From the NCBI GenBank assembly GCA_030844895.1, contig CM061231.1:92283084-92347083 (forward strand): a DNA stretch of 64,000 nucleotides. The letters run 5' to 3'. This stretch comes from Ambrosia x helenae. Taxonomy: Eukaryota > Streptophyta > Magnoliopsida > Asterales > Asteraceae. Under the pieces are notes generated by a model. It was not told the DNA's origin and did not search any database. It saw nothing but the letters and a program-made list of their open reading frames with translations. Both the position numbers and the translations under genes were made by a program. Below are positions 55,810 to 64,000 of this stretch, in pieces (within the stretch, counting starts at the first letter, position 1; the number at the start of each line of letters is the position of its first letter).

Positions 55810-56095
55810 TAGATATGTAAGTTAGAAAAACACTAGTTTTTATACATGGACTTTTTACATTTCCATGTTATTGAAATAAATAAACATTTACACATGGTTT
55901 TGGAAAATAGTGCATAGTCGTTTAAGCTCGTGTCACCAGTGTGAGTTGATATGGGTGAAATTATACTCGTTCGGACCTTGCTAGACTTTCGCGCGGGGGA
56001 CTTATGCATATAAAATGATATGAATTATGCATAGAAAACTAAATGTTAACCAGAAAGTGTACGGATTTTGACCTGGTAATGTGGCGGGTGTCACA
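51066..56095 (-). repeat. Minus-strand Tekay-like solo LTR inserted in gag (5030 bp with nested insert)
   Basis: On the minus strand it starts TGTGACACCCGCCACATTAC (56095) and ends GGGTGTGACA (51066), the same termini as 12489-15224. The flanks are AACCT and AACCC, a target duplication with one change. A minus-strand TATA-like word lies at 52750-52757. It includes CA/TA microsatellites (52290-52330), a GA-rich tract (52766-52830) and a nested LTR-like insert (54035-55778). There is no PBS, PPT or coding sequence, so it is a solo LTR. Without the insert it is about 3.3 kb. Confidence 0.8.
54035..55778. repeat. LTR-like insertion inside the solo LTR
   Basis: The ends TGTGGTCATG and CATGTGGCCGCA are rough inverted repeats. 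The insert lies within a TA microsatellite, so a target duplication cannot be read. It holds repeated CGTGTCACGCGACC / CCCCGTCGCGTTACGCG words at 54268-54452. The AGTCTCGTGGGTTCGATATC stretch near 55610 resembles Athila/Tat LTR ends. No ORF. Confidence 0.45.
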
Positions 56096-56248
56096 AACCC
56101 TGACCCTCAATGCCAACCAACATACTACTCCAGATCAACCTGGAAGATTTAATTATGGCCAATGCTTTGAGTGTAGCGATCCAAACCAGTTTCGGAATCA
56201 ATGCGCTAATCTAAACCTAAACCAAAACCATAACCCTCCTGCTGCCTA
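56096..56248 (+). pseudogene. Ty3/gypsy gag, 3' part
   Basis: This continues the gag interrupted at 51065: PDQPGRFNYGQCFECSDPNQ, then FRNQCANLN, ending PPAA and a TAA at 56246-56248. It holds a CX2C...C knuckle in which the His is replaced by Gln. Confidence 0.7.
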
Positions 56249-56616
56249 AGGACGAGTCTATATGAGACACTGAAGAAATGGAGTTTTTGCATTCAAAATT
56301 TTATTTTAGGTAGTAACTCGATTTTTTTTTGGAGTGGATTGTGACTACCTCTATTTAGACCTTGGTTTCAAATGTTTCAAATAAAACCGATGACTTGTTG
56401 GAATTTAACTACCAAAATACTTCAAATTTGGAATATGATGTTTGAACTAAGTTGTATATAAATTCTAAGAGACGATACTCAGCACTCGATACATATAGAC
56501 CTATTTGTTTTAAGTGTTCGAAAACCTAATACATAAAATTTAATTGTTTAGATGCGTGAAAATCGTTACTTGAAACATGATTGAACTTTACTTTTGATGT
56601 ATAAAACTAGAAAATT
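56249..56616. other. Possible decayed pol segment
   Basis: Short broken frames follow the gag end where a protease would be expected (GRVY near 56255, VVTRFF near 56311), but the match is too weak to call. Confidence 0.25.
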
Positions 56617-57279
56617 TGATACCCGTGACAAAGGGAGCATGTCCATGTAGGATTTATGTTTCAGCAGCTCTTATGAAGAATTAATACATCAAAGTAAATG
56701 TGCAGCGGAAAAAGTAATTGTTCAAGTTAATAGTTCACTTTTAAGATCAGTAAATGTTTTTCCTCAATTTGACAAACTAAAATAGCACAAGTATATGAGA
56801 AACAAAAACAGTAAATGATATAACAGTTGTGAGTGTTTTTGGGAATCTCATATATTAGAAAGTGAAAGTCATGTCTAACAGATGGTGTGAACACATCTTT
56901 GTATAGACAAAAGTAAACGATCTTAGAATGATTAAAACTAATACTATAATACTAAAACAGACTGTTGTAATGAAACTTGTGCAGGCATATTCTAAAAAGT
57001 AAACAGAAATTAATATTAAAACAAACTACTGAAGTTTAGGGTGGTGGGAAGCTTCTATTGAAACTGCTGAAGGGTAAACAACTTCTGATGAGTAAACAAT
57101 CAAAGTTGTTCATCAGATGTTTGTCTGGTTCATCATCAGGACTTTAGTCTTTAGTGTTTTCATTCAGCTTCTTTCGTCAATACTTTCCCTTCAAACCTTC
57201 AGTACTTTGTCTTCTAACAAAATGCAGTGAGGATATTAGATTAAGGTTAAAATGCTTATCAATCCACTTTGACCAAACA
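56617..57279 (-). repeat. 3' LTR of a second SIRE-type copia, minus strand
   Basis: The minus strand starts TGTTTGGTCAAAG one base after a GGGGGAGA tract. The inner region repeats the CTTCTGATGA / TCATCAGAAG motif and shares a TTCCGCTG block with 4466-5179. The far end at 56617 is inferred from GGTATCA. Confidence 0.65.
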
Positions 57280-57280
57280 A

Positions 57281-57288
57281 TCTCCCCC
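57281..57288 (-). other. Polypurine tract of second SIRE copy
   Basis: GGGGGAGA on the minus strand, same spacing to the LTR as at 4456-4464. Confidence 0.8.
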
Positions 57289-57385
57289 AGGATTGATGAA
57301 GCCAAAACCTTATCTAATCTTTATTTAGATCCTCTTTTCCTTCTGCTGCAAAGGATCTTTTGAATCTTTTTCATAATTTAATCTT

Positions 57386-58370
57386 TTATGTCCTTGATTT
57401 TAGTCTTGTAAGAATTGGTTCATGCTCTGGTTCAAGCTTTTGAACTGCAAGTAGATCTTCTGTTGACAAATTTTGCAGTTCATCTTTGTGTTTCAGTACC
57501 TTAAATGTAGCATCTACTCTTTCAAAGAATATGAACTTGGACTTATGAGTGAAGGACCATATAACAATCTTGGCTTGAGAAGTGTTGAAGTTTCCTCTAA
57601 AAGGTATAATGCTCTTCTCGCCGGTTAAAGATAGGCCTGATGGTGGTTGATCTTCTATTTTAGAGATTATCAGGTTGGATCTTCTGTTGTGTTCAACCTT
57701 TGCAAAACTAGAATCTTCACTTGGAATTGGAATGTAATGTTCAGTGATTACCTTTATTTGCTTTTGATCTGTGATGGTTTGTTTTAGCTGATATGCATAA
57801 GTGGTTGGATCCCTATCTTGTATGATCAAAGGTTTCTCTTCATACGACAAGTCTTGGTCAACAATGGTGTTGCTTTCTAAGAGTATCATCTTGAAATCAG
57901 TTTTGACTTGTTCCTCTACTTGGTTCGGTTTCTTGGCAGCTGGTCTAGGTGTTGGCTTCTTTGCAGGTTCAGCAGTTTTGAAAACTTCTGATGTGTTGAA
58001 CATTTCTGGATTTTGTCTCTGCAAAGCTTTAAACTTCTTGTAGGTCTCATGGAGATCAATGTCTTTCCATTTTGAAAGTTGAGCCTTTGTGCCATAATCC
58101 TTTGCTGCCAATTCTTCTATGATTTGAGCTTTCTTCATCTTCTTATCATTTTCAACATTTTGTTTCCCTTGAATCAGTTTCATCCGGTATTCAAGTTCTT
58201 CAGATGAGAGACCTCTAAGAGAGTATTTCTTAGCCTTGTTGTTCTTGACAATCCAGTTCATCAGCTATTGTCTTTTGTCTTCTTCAGCAATTTGGATTTC
58301 ACTTCTGGAAACCAAAGAACGGGAGGAACTTGATGCATTTTTTTAGCAATTAAAAGGATCTCAATTTCCC
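57386..58370 (-). pseudogene. SIRE env-like ORF, C-terminal part
   Basis: Collinear with residues ~830-1167 of the 921-4424 ORF: KAKKYSLRGLSSEELEYRMK matches KTKAFTLKGLSMQELTRRAQ, and KKAQIIEELAAKDYGTKAQL, QVKTDFKMILLE, EEKPLI, RDPTTYAYQ and KVITEHYIP all have partners in order. A 291-codon open frame ends in TGA downstream. A TAG at 58265-58267 replaces a Gln codon, and an A7 run near 58340 shifts the frame. Upstream the sequence ends at the Athila/Tat LTR (58374), so the N-terminal ~830 residues are absent. The function is unknown, as for the longer copy. Confidence 0.8.
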
Positions 58371-58373
58371 CGG

Positions 58374-60383
58374 TGCCAAAAACTTTGATTTATCAATCCC
58401 AAAACAGTGGTTTGGGGGAAAAGACTGATTTTACTAAACCCTCATTAACAAAGTTTTAAATTTATAAAGTAAACAATAATTACTTTAGAAACTAAAACCA
58501 ACACATAGGCAGAAAACCTGACGTGCATAGTATAGCTTCTAGGGCAAGTATTGAGTATCATATTTCAGAGTTCACACTTTCCCCTACTCAACCTTTCATC
58601 ATTTAAACGATCGGGTTTTAAAAAGAAAATAAAAAGGAGGGCTTCTTTTAAAAGAAAATAGTTTTTGAAAAAGGTTTGGTTTTATAAAAGATTAGATAAA
58701 ATAAAGTAGTAGATAGATATGCACATTTTGGGGCCCTCCGTATAAATAGTTAAGTTTATTATTAAGATTAATAATTTAAAATAGTTAATTGTGCGGAAGA
58801 CGAGAGTGGTCTTGAAGTGTTGACTCCTTGATAGAGAAGTGGAGGCTATTACTGAGTAGAAGGCAAAACCTCTCTAGCGTGCGTCCACCTCGGGTACTCC
58901 ACCAGGGCCTCGTGTATAGCGGGCTCCTCAAACCGCGGTTAAGTCTTTGGTCCTTGGATTTATCATCTTCTTAAATTGGAGGCATCACTTCCGAACCGGA
59001 ACACCGTACACCTCCTTTAGTTCTCGCGTTCCATACCGAAGGGTCTCTCTGAGGAGTCCATCCTGGCAACCTCGTATCCCCTAAAAGGCTAACAGTCATG
59101 AAGACCGAACTGAATGAAATCCTTAATTACCCAACCCATAACCTCCCGAACTGAATGAAATCCTTAATAAAGGCGGCATATAATCCTAAAGGCGTGCAAT
59201 CTGGAGATCACTGGTGCGCCCGTAGGGAAACCATCCTTTACCAAAAAGATCATTCAATCATTTGTTAAGAACCAGAAATGTGTCACTCATATCTGATCCA
59301 CTTCAGAAGCCATTGCTTAGAATCCGTTTTGGATATCAGAAGCCCGAGGGATCTGTCTCACTACCGGTTTCCTCGCCTTGGATCTAGTTCGGGACTACCA
59401 GAAGCTGATTATACCTCTAGTTAGTTTATTAATTAAGTTAAGGTTGATTTTAGTTATTAAGTTAATCATCATTCAAACCTAACACAAAGATAAACAAATA
59501 AGGATTAGAAGAAGATAACACAACAAATAACTAAAAATAAACTACTACTAATATTAATAAAAGTCTACAAATCAAAGCGGGTTCGTGAATAATAGAAAGA
59601 TACAACCATATAAATAATCAACACAAGGATCATGGCTGCTCATATACAAGCTCTCCATCTCCAAGTGATATGTAGTCTCTCATGATCCTCACGACCCTCG
59701 ATGTTTATTGCATACTACTCAACGATCCTCTTCTTGGCCAAGCTAATCAAGGTAGGTCAAAGCCTAACCATTGAGGGTTGCTAGGAGGACAAGAAGGCCT
59801 CCCAAAGGACCCCAACATCTCTAGAAGAAGTTGGGTAGTCGGCCCCAAGAGAGCACAAGAAGGGATGAACAAATGGTGGGGGTTAGCATGCTATTTATAG
59901 AGCTCAAGAGTGTCAGGGGCGTGCTTGTTGTCTCACGTACGATCTGTTGCTGCATGGCAGACATTGTCTGTACTTTTGGACTGTGGCACAGCCGTGCATA
60001 TGTAAGTGGCACGGGCGTGCATATGCTGATGCTCCTGTTTTCTTGCTCTCCAAGTTTGCTGCGTTGTTCTCTTGCGTGCAGAGCCTTCGTGCAGGTGAGC
60101 ATGGGTGTGCTTGGTCACTCTGGGACTGATTTTAGCATTATTTAAGTCCCGGGATTGTCTTCAAACATATAGTGAACTGGCTGGAAGTCTCGTATCTTCA
60201 GGAATCTCCTGATTTTGCCTATTTTCACCTGGAAATCCGTTGTTTCTTTCTCGGAGCTCCATTTTCCTCGTAGATACAAATAGGAATGATATAAGTATCA
60301 AATATTAATAATATAACCTTAATTGTATCCTATTCTGAGACTGTTTATGCCCGTTTTATATGTTAATTATGTGAGTTATCACA
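58374..60383 (-). repeat. Athila/Tat-like 3' LTR, minus strand (~2.0 kb)
   Basis: The minus strand starts TGTGATAACTCACATAATTA right after a GTGTGGGG polypurine tract and probably ends TTTTTGGCA at 58374. The TATA box (TATAAATA, minus strand) is at 59892-59899. It contains a duplicated CCGAACTGAATGAAATCCTT (59106, 59147). Frames on both strands at 59821-60145 overlap each other and have no domain. Confidence 0.6.
59892..59899 (-). promoter_or_regulatory. TATA box in Athila/Tat-like LTR
   Basis: GCTCTATAAATAGCATG on the minus strand, about 490 bases into the LTR. Confidence 0.55.
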
Positions 60384-60396
60384 ATACCCCACACTT
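60384..60396 (-). other. Polypurine tract of Athila/Tat-like element
   Basis: AAGTGTGGGGTAT on the minus strand, preceded by TTGCTTGAGGACAAGCAAT, the conserved 3' end of Athila/Tat internal regions. Confidence 0.75.
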
Positions 60397-60793
60397 ATTG
60401 CTTGTCCTCAAGCAATCAAACACACGTGCACTTAAAACAGACCGTAATTAACAAACCCTCAATCCATTTACTAATTTATTTACGAGAAAAACAAAATCAC
60501 ATGACACGCTTACTTAACCTGTACGATTATGCTCAAACCTATACCTGCTCTCAATGTTCACTCAACACTCGGGTTTATCATTTAAGTTAGTTTTGGGGGT
60601 GAACACTCAAGTCCGCACCAAAGTCAACTAGGGTCATAGGCTTGTATGCATATCAAGTCCTCGTCTCCAAACCGAATAACTAAGAAAAATCAAGAGGACT
60701 TTTATTTAGGTTGTAATGTAGGGGTGCAAAAGATAAAACAACTATTTTTTTTTTAACTAAAAGGGGAATGAGTCACCGAATCACAAGGAAGCA
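60397..60793 (-). other. Athila/Tat 3' untranslated region
   Basis: Non-coding, no further motif. Confidence 0.5.
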
Positions 60794-61277
60794 TCAAGAC
60801 TGGGATGATGAAGCAGCAAGACGTGGAAAATGGCGACTAAGACATTGTGCGACATTTTCGGCGATGATTTCTGAAAGGAGTCGGGTGTTAATTTCGAGGT
60901 CCCTCATCATGGCTATCTCGTCCCTTACAGTGTAGTCGATGTTGCTGCCCTTTCTAACTTTTCTCTCGACTCGGTATCGGATAGCGCCTTCATGAATCAA
61001 CATAGTCTACTCGAACTGCGAGTAGGTTGAGTTGTTGCTGCATTTTCCTTCATGAGACCAGTGGCCACATTTTCTACATTTATCATATCTTTTGGCCTGC
61101 CTTTTTGTAGCACTTTTTGACTGTCCACAAAAGGGTGGATTCTGTTCCATCTTCCTCCACAGTTTTCTTTCGTCTGCCGTCTTATCGAAAATAATTTGTA
61201 GCATATCAGGTGGCAGACGTTGCTCAACAAAGTGGAAACATCGAAGCAAATGTTCGTCCAGCAGATGCATCTTGAGA
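60794..61277 (-). pseudogene. Zinc-knuckle ORF of Athila/Tat-like element
   Basis: On the minus strand from ATG 61277 the reading is MHLLDEHLLRCFHFVEQRLP, then IFDKTADERKLWRKMEQNPP, then a Cys/His cluster CRKCGHWSHEGKC (CX2CX4HX3C, a knuckle one residue short of the retroviral type). After a stop near 61007 it resumes with IHEGAIRYRVERKVRKGSNI, DYTVRDEIAMMRDLEINTRL and IIAENVAQCLSRH. The knuckle suggests nucleic-acid binding, perhaps a nucleocapsid-like role, but I do not recognise the protein family. It lies near the polypurine tract, separate from the gag-like ORF. The 136-codon open frame extends upstream through a GA tract (61323-61385), giving Ser/Leu repeats that are unlikely to be real protein. 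Confidence 0.5.
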
Positions 61278-61322
61278 AAGCGAGGGGGAAGCACGAGAGA
61301 GATGAGATCACAAAGAGAATGT

Positions 61323-61345
61323 AGAGAGAGAGAGAGAGCAGAGAG

Positions 61346-61384
<39 letters not shown>

Positions 61385-61385
61385 A
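61323..61385. repeat. (GA)n-rich tract
   Basis: Mostly GAGAGA with a few interruptions; the longest pure run is about 61355-61383. Confidence 0.85.
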
Positions 61386-61417
61386 GAGTTCCCGTTCTTT
61401 AAGGTCTCACCGGTCAA

Positions 61418-62781
61418 AGACCAAATTTTTCTCTTTGAAGAACTTTCTTTTTCTTGGGCTCTCTTTTTAGTGGATCTCTCGCTCTATTTATTGGGCTCTC
61501 GTTTTATTTTTGGGGCTCTCCAACTACTTTTTTTTCAGAAGATCTTCCTCTTGGCCCCGTCTTGTGTTGTTCCCTCCTATGTCAACAGTGTCGCCTTTTT
61601 CTTGAAACTTACGGTCTCGCGCCCTTGGTGATGACAAAATCCTGAAGCTGCTGTGGTGACGCATGATCGAGACTCATTTATTGGGTAAAAGAAATGAAAG
61701 GATAAGGCTCAAAGGGTTTTCTAAGGGAAAGCATTTTATTTTTGGGGTGAAACCTAATTGCCTCTATCATTTTAATCTAGTTATTGATTTTAAAACAAGA
61801 AAATGTATAGACACACAAGTTCTAACCGAGTCGGACTAAGGTCGGACATCTCTCAGGCCAAATGAAACGAGAAAAATATGATATAGATAATATAAGTGCG
61901 GTGCTCGACAAAAGGCTCAAAAACTCTCACACGGGAAATCGGGTAGGATAAGGTATCAGTTTTAAGCATAAATTTCAGGGTATTTATTTACGTGCCATGC
62001 AACCTATTTTCTACTTTACTTTATTTTAAATGGGTCTATCGGGTTTTATTAACACCTACTTCGACCGTCCTTTGGTGTTAACTGTTCGGCATAAATGCCT
62101 ATTAGGTATCACTCGGACGAGCCTAATAGACTATACAAATTTGTCAAGAATGACCATGAATGACGCTATGGGTATCAAGCTGCTAAGAGGGTACCGGATA
62201 ACGTACGATTGATGACAAATGACCCGCAATATAAAATAAAATAAGCAGCAAAAAGGGTCCACCCCACACTTAAAATTTTGGTATAAATTTTAAGTTCAGA
62301 ATTGGAGAAAAAAGGCAAGAGAAACTAATACTCCCCTGATAACGGTGAATCTTCTCGCTGTCCTAAAATAACTAGAAAAAGAAAAATAAAAGTAACAAAT
62401 ATAAATAAAAACAAAGCTACAGTCCTAAGATAGATACTAGTGTCGAGGCACTAGCGGGTGAAACATGTCTAGCATGCACCAAGCATGCGAATAAAACCAT
62501 CATCCAACATTTCCATACAGTCATCCACAAATAATCACAAAAGAAAAATAAAAAGAAAATAAAATAGTGTATCATGTCACAAACCATCGACCATCATGAA
62601 ATAAACCTACATAAAGAGAGCGGGATCTGGAGGTGGAACCGATGCAGGAGGCCATGTGCCTAGAGAAATCCTCTCGAAAGGACCGGAACTCAGCAGTGAG
62701 TGTGTCAAGTCTATCCATAATGGCGCGGAACATACTCCCGCGCTACTATCTGTCGGTCCGGGCTACCGGTGGTGATCCTGC
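61418..62781 (-). other. Non-coding interior where pol would be expected
   Basis: 1.36 kb with no protease, RT, RNase H or integrase motif on either strand. A second TTAAGTGTGGGGTGGACCC polypurine-like word lies at 62258-62276 (minus strand). Confidence 0.55.
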
Positions 62782-63955
62782 CTAGGGTCTGGAGCTCTGT
62801 CGATGGGTTGCATCTGCCGAAGACTCCGGTCTCCTAGCCACAGCTGCTGCAGAATACTCAGCCCATTCGGTCTCATCAAGATCCCTCTCACCATATACAT
62901 CTTCCAAAGTTGTCTTCTCGTTCCATGGCTCCTTTTTGTTATCTGTCAGCTTCAGCTTCTCCTTATCAATAATCCCAGTGTGCTTCATAGTATCAATACC
63001 CAGGGGGCGGACCCGCTCAAAGGCCGTCACTCCAGACATTGCCTTAGGGTGAGAACCCCTAATGATGTTGTGAGGCGAGTGATATATCGGCCCCCGAAGA
63101 TGAGACTTGTTGGAGAGGTACCACAGCAACGAGTGATATATGGGCCCCCGAAGATGAGACTAGTTGGAGAGGTACCATAGTAGCGAGTGAAGAACTCGGC
63201 AAACACATGGGCAAGATTGCAATGTTTCCCCTCAATGATGCAGTATAAATGAAATGCCTCCCTCTCATTGACACCCCCTGTACTATCTTTCCTGGCCGCC
63301 AATGTACTAGAAATGATCATGTGAATCCATATGTGGAGTGGGTCAGGAAAACTGGGCCTTTTGTGTTTTCTGGGTCCTAGATGACCTCAGAAATGATGCC
63401 CCAAAAGTCTTGTGGTTCCACACCATCAGGCCACCAGAAAAGACTATCTGTGAAAATCGGCTCGGTAATCTCCCTCTCTCTGTACAATCCTATACGTACC
63501 ACAAACTCGGCCAAAGTCATCCTAAACCCAATGCATCGAGTAGAAACCCTGTCATTCCCATCGGCAGGGGGTGAGTATAGGAATGAAGCCAGGAACTCGA
63601 AAGTGAGCTCCCTATAGACCGTCTCCCTGATGTGGAAGAGTCTATGCCATTGGTGAGACAACATATTATAAAACTTGGGCTCAAGCTCCACCTGCTTTAA
63701 GGCCTCATAATCCACTAGCAAGTAGGGCCCTTACTGCCTTCCCTTAAACACACGTAACTTCCTTCGGACATTCTTTTTCGTCCCATGTCTGTTAAAGTAG
63801 ACCCAAGGGTGAACTCCTTCTAGTATCTGTCCCTCAGGCTCAAAAGTGTAAGGCTCAGGTAAGTCTAGGGGAGCAGACTCTCCTAACTGGTGAGAGTGGT
63901 GGGACTCGGATGAAACTAATGGTGATCTCTGTGCTGACCTCTTCATTCTGGGCAT
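62782..63955 (-). pseudogene. Athila/Tat gag-like protein, frame-broken
   Basis: The start ATG at 63955 follows a TTTTGCAG splice-acceptor-like word. The order is MPRMKRSAQRSPLVSS; WVYFNRHGTKKNVRRKLRVF; a TAA near 63733; LVDYEALKQVELEPKFYNML; YRELTFEFLASF; GFRMTLAEFVVRIGLYRERE; then, after a frame change near 63350, STLAARKDSTGGVNEREAFH, LYCIIEGKHCNLAHVFAEFF; and, after another, PKAMSGVTAFERVRPLGIDT and an acidic tail. The YREL-EFL...MTLAEF-LGLY pattern is typical of Athila/Tat gag proteins. A 54-bp tandem duplication (63078-63185) repeats GTSPTSLIFGG. At least one stop and two frameshifts make it inactive. The 5' LTR lies beyond the window. Confidence 0.65.
63078..63185. repeat. 54-bp tandem duplication in gag-like ORF
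   Basis: Two units of AGTGATATAT(C/G)GGCCCCCG, AAGATGAGACT, TTGGAGAGGTACCA; an in-frame 18-residue repeat with three or four differences. Confidence 0.9.
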
Positions 63956-64000
63956 AACCTGCAAAATACAACAGAATCGGTTCAACCTTAAAACTTAAAA

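Noticed and set aside
58362..58385. PBS-like TGGCACCGGGGA beside the Athila/Tat LTR end
   Set aside because: Frame and sequence continuity suggest that the CCGGGGAAATT part belongs to the SIRE env-like remnant or target duplication; an LTR with both a PPT and a PBS would need a tandem element that I cannot show.
59821..60145. Overlapping 93-104 codon frames on both strands
   Set aside because: They lie within the Athila/Tat LTR and reflect its GTGC/GCAC-rich repeats.
61092..61631. 179-codon + strand frame overlapping the zinc-knuckle ORF
   Set aside because: It runs through the GA tract (RERERERE) and is antisense to a frame with a Cys/His motif; no domain of its own.

Overview
This 64 kb window looks like plant nuclear heterochromatin made almost entirely of transposable elements; I see no complete host gene, rRNA or functional tRNA. 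The element families (Ty1/copia with tRNA-iMet primer sites, a SIRE-type copia with an env-like ORF after pol, Tekay/Del-like Ty3/gypsy with TGTGACACCC...GGGTGTGACA LTRs, Athila/Tat-like gypsy, CTAG-ending Helitrons, PIF/Harbinger) point to a eudicot. The combination resembles Asteraceae repeats, but that is an impression from memory, not something the sequence proves.

Layout. 1-5179: 3' part of a + strand SIRE-like copia (end of RNase H, an uninterrupted 1167-aa env-like ORF, polypurine tract, LTR), abutting the tail of a Tekay-like LTR (to 5737). 5738-18105: three successive Helitron 3' ends (8344, 15936, 18105), a minus-strand gypsy LTR fragment with three promoter-proximal palindromes (8345-9405), and a 5'-truncated gypsy integrase with a 2.7 kb LTR (11111-15224). 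18309-28702: a PIF/Harbinger transposon (TSD TAA) carrying a decayed intron-containing transposase and a Myb/SANT-like ORF, split by a young complete copia on the minus strand (22142-28396, TSD GTTAT). 28703-31337: a MITE candidate and AT-rich tandem repeats. 31338-40406: a second minus-strand copia with about 99% identical LTRs and TSD TTTTA but a heavily decayed interior and a nested solo gypsy LTR. About 41347-46652: a long terminal-inverted-repeat element (MULE/foldback-like) filled with duplicated, inverted fragments that look like captured host exons. 47765-56248: a gypsy LTR, primer site and gag pseudogene, split by a 5 kb minus-strand solo LTR (51066-56095) that itself contains another LTR-like insertion. 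56617-58370: 3' end of a second SIRE-like copia on the minus strand. 58374-64000: 3' LTR and internal part of an Athila/Tat-like element with a gag-like ORF but no pol.

The genes here are transposon genes and do not form a shared host pathway. Two questions stand out. One is how decayed elements keep moving: LTRs about 1% diverged flank a ruined interior at 31.3-40.4 kb. The other is what the 41-46.7 kb inverted-repeat mosaic does, since it has two large hairpins and repeated coding-like segments suited to making double-stranded RNA. Coordinates of element ends are base-precise where a target-site duplication or terminal motif was read, and approximate where stated.
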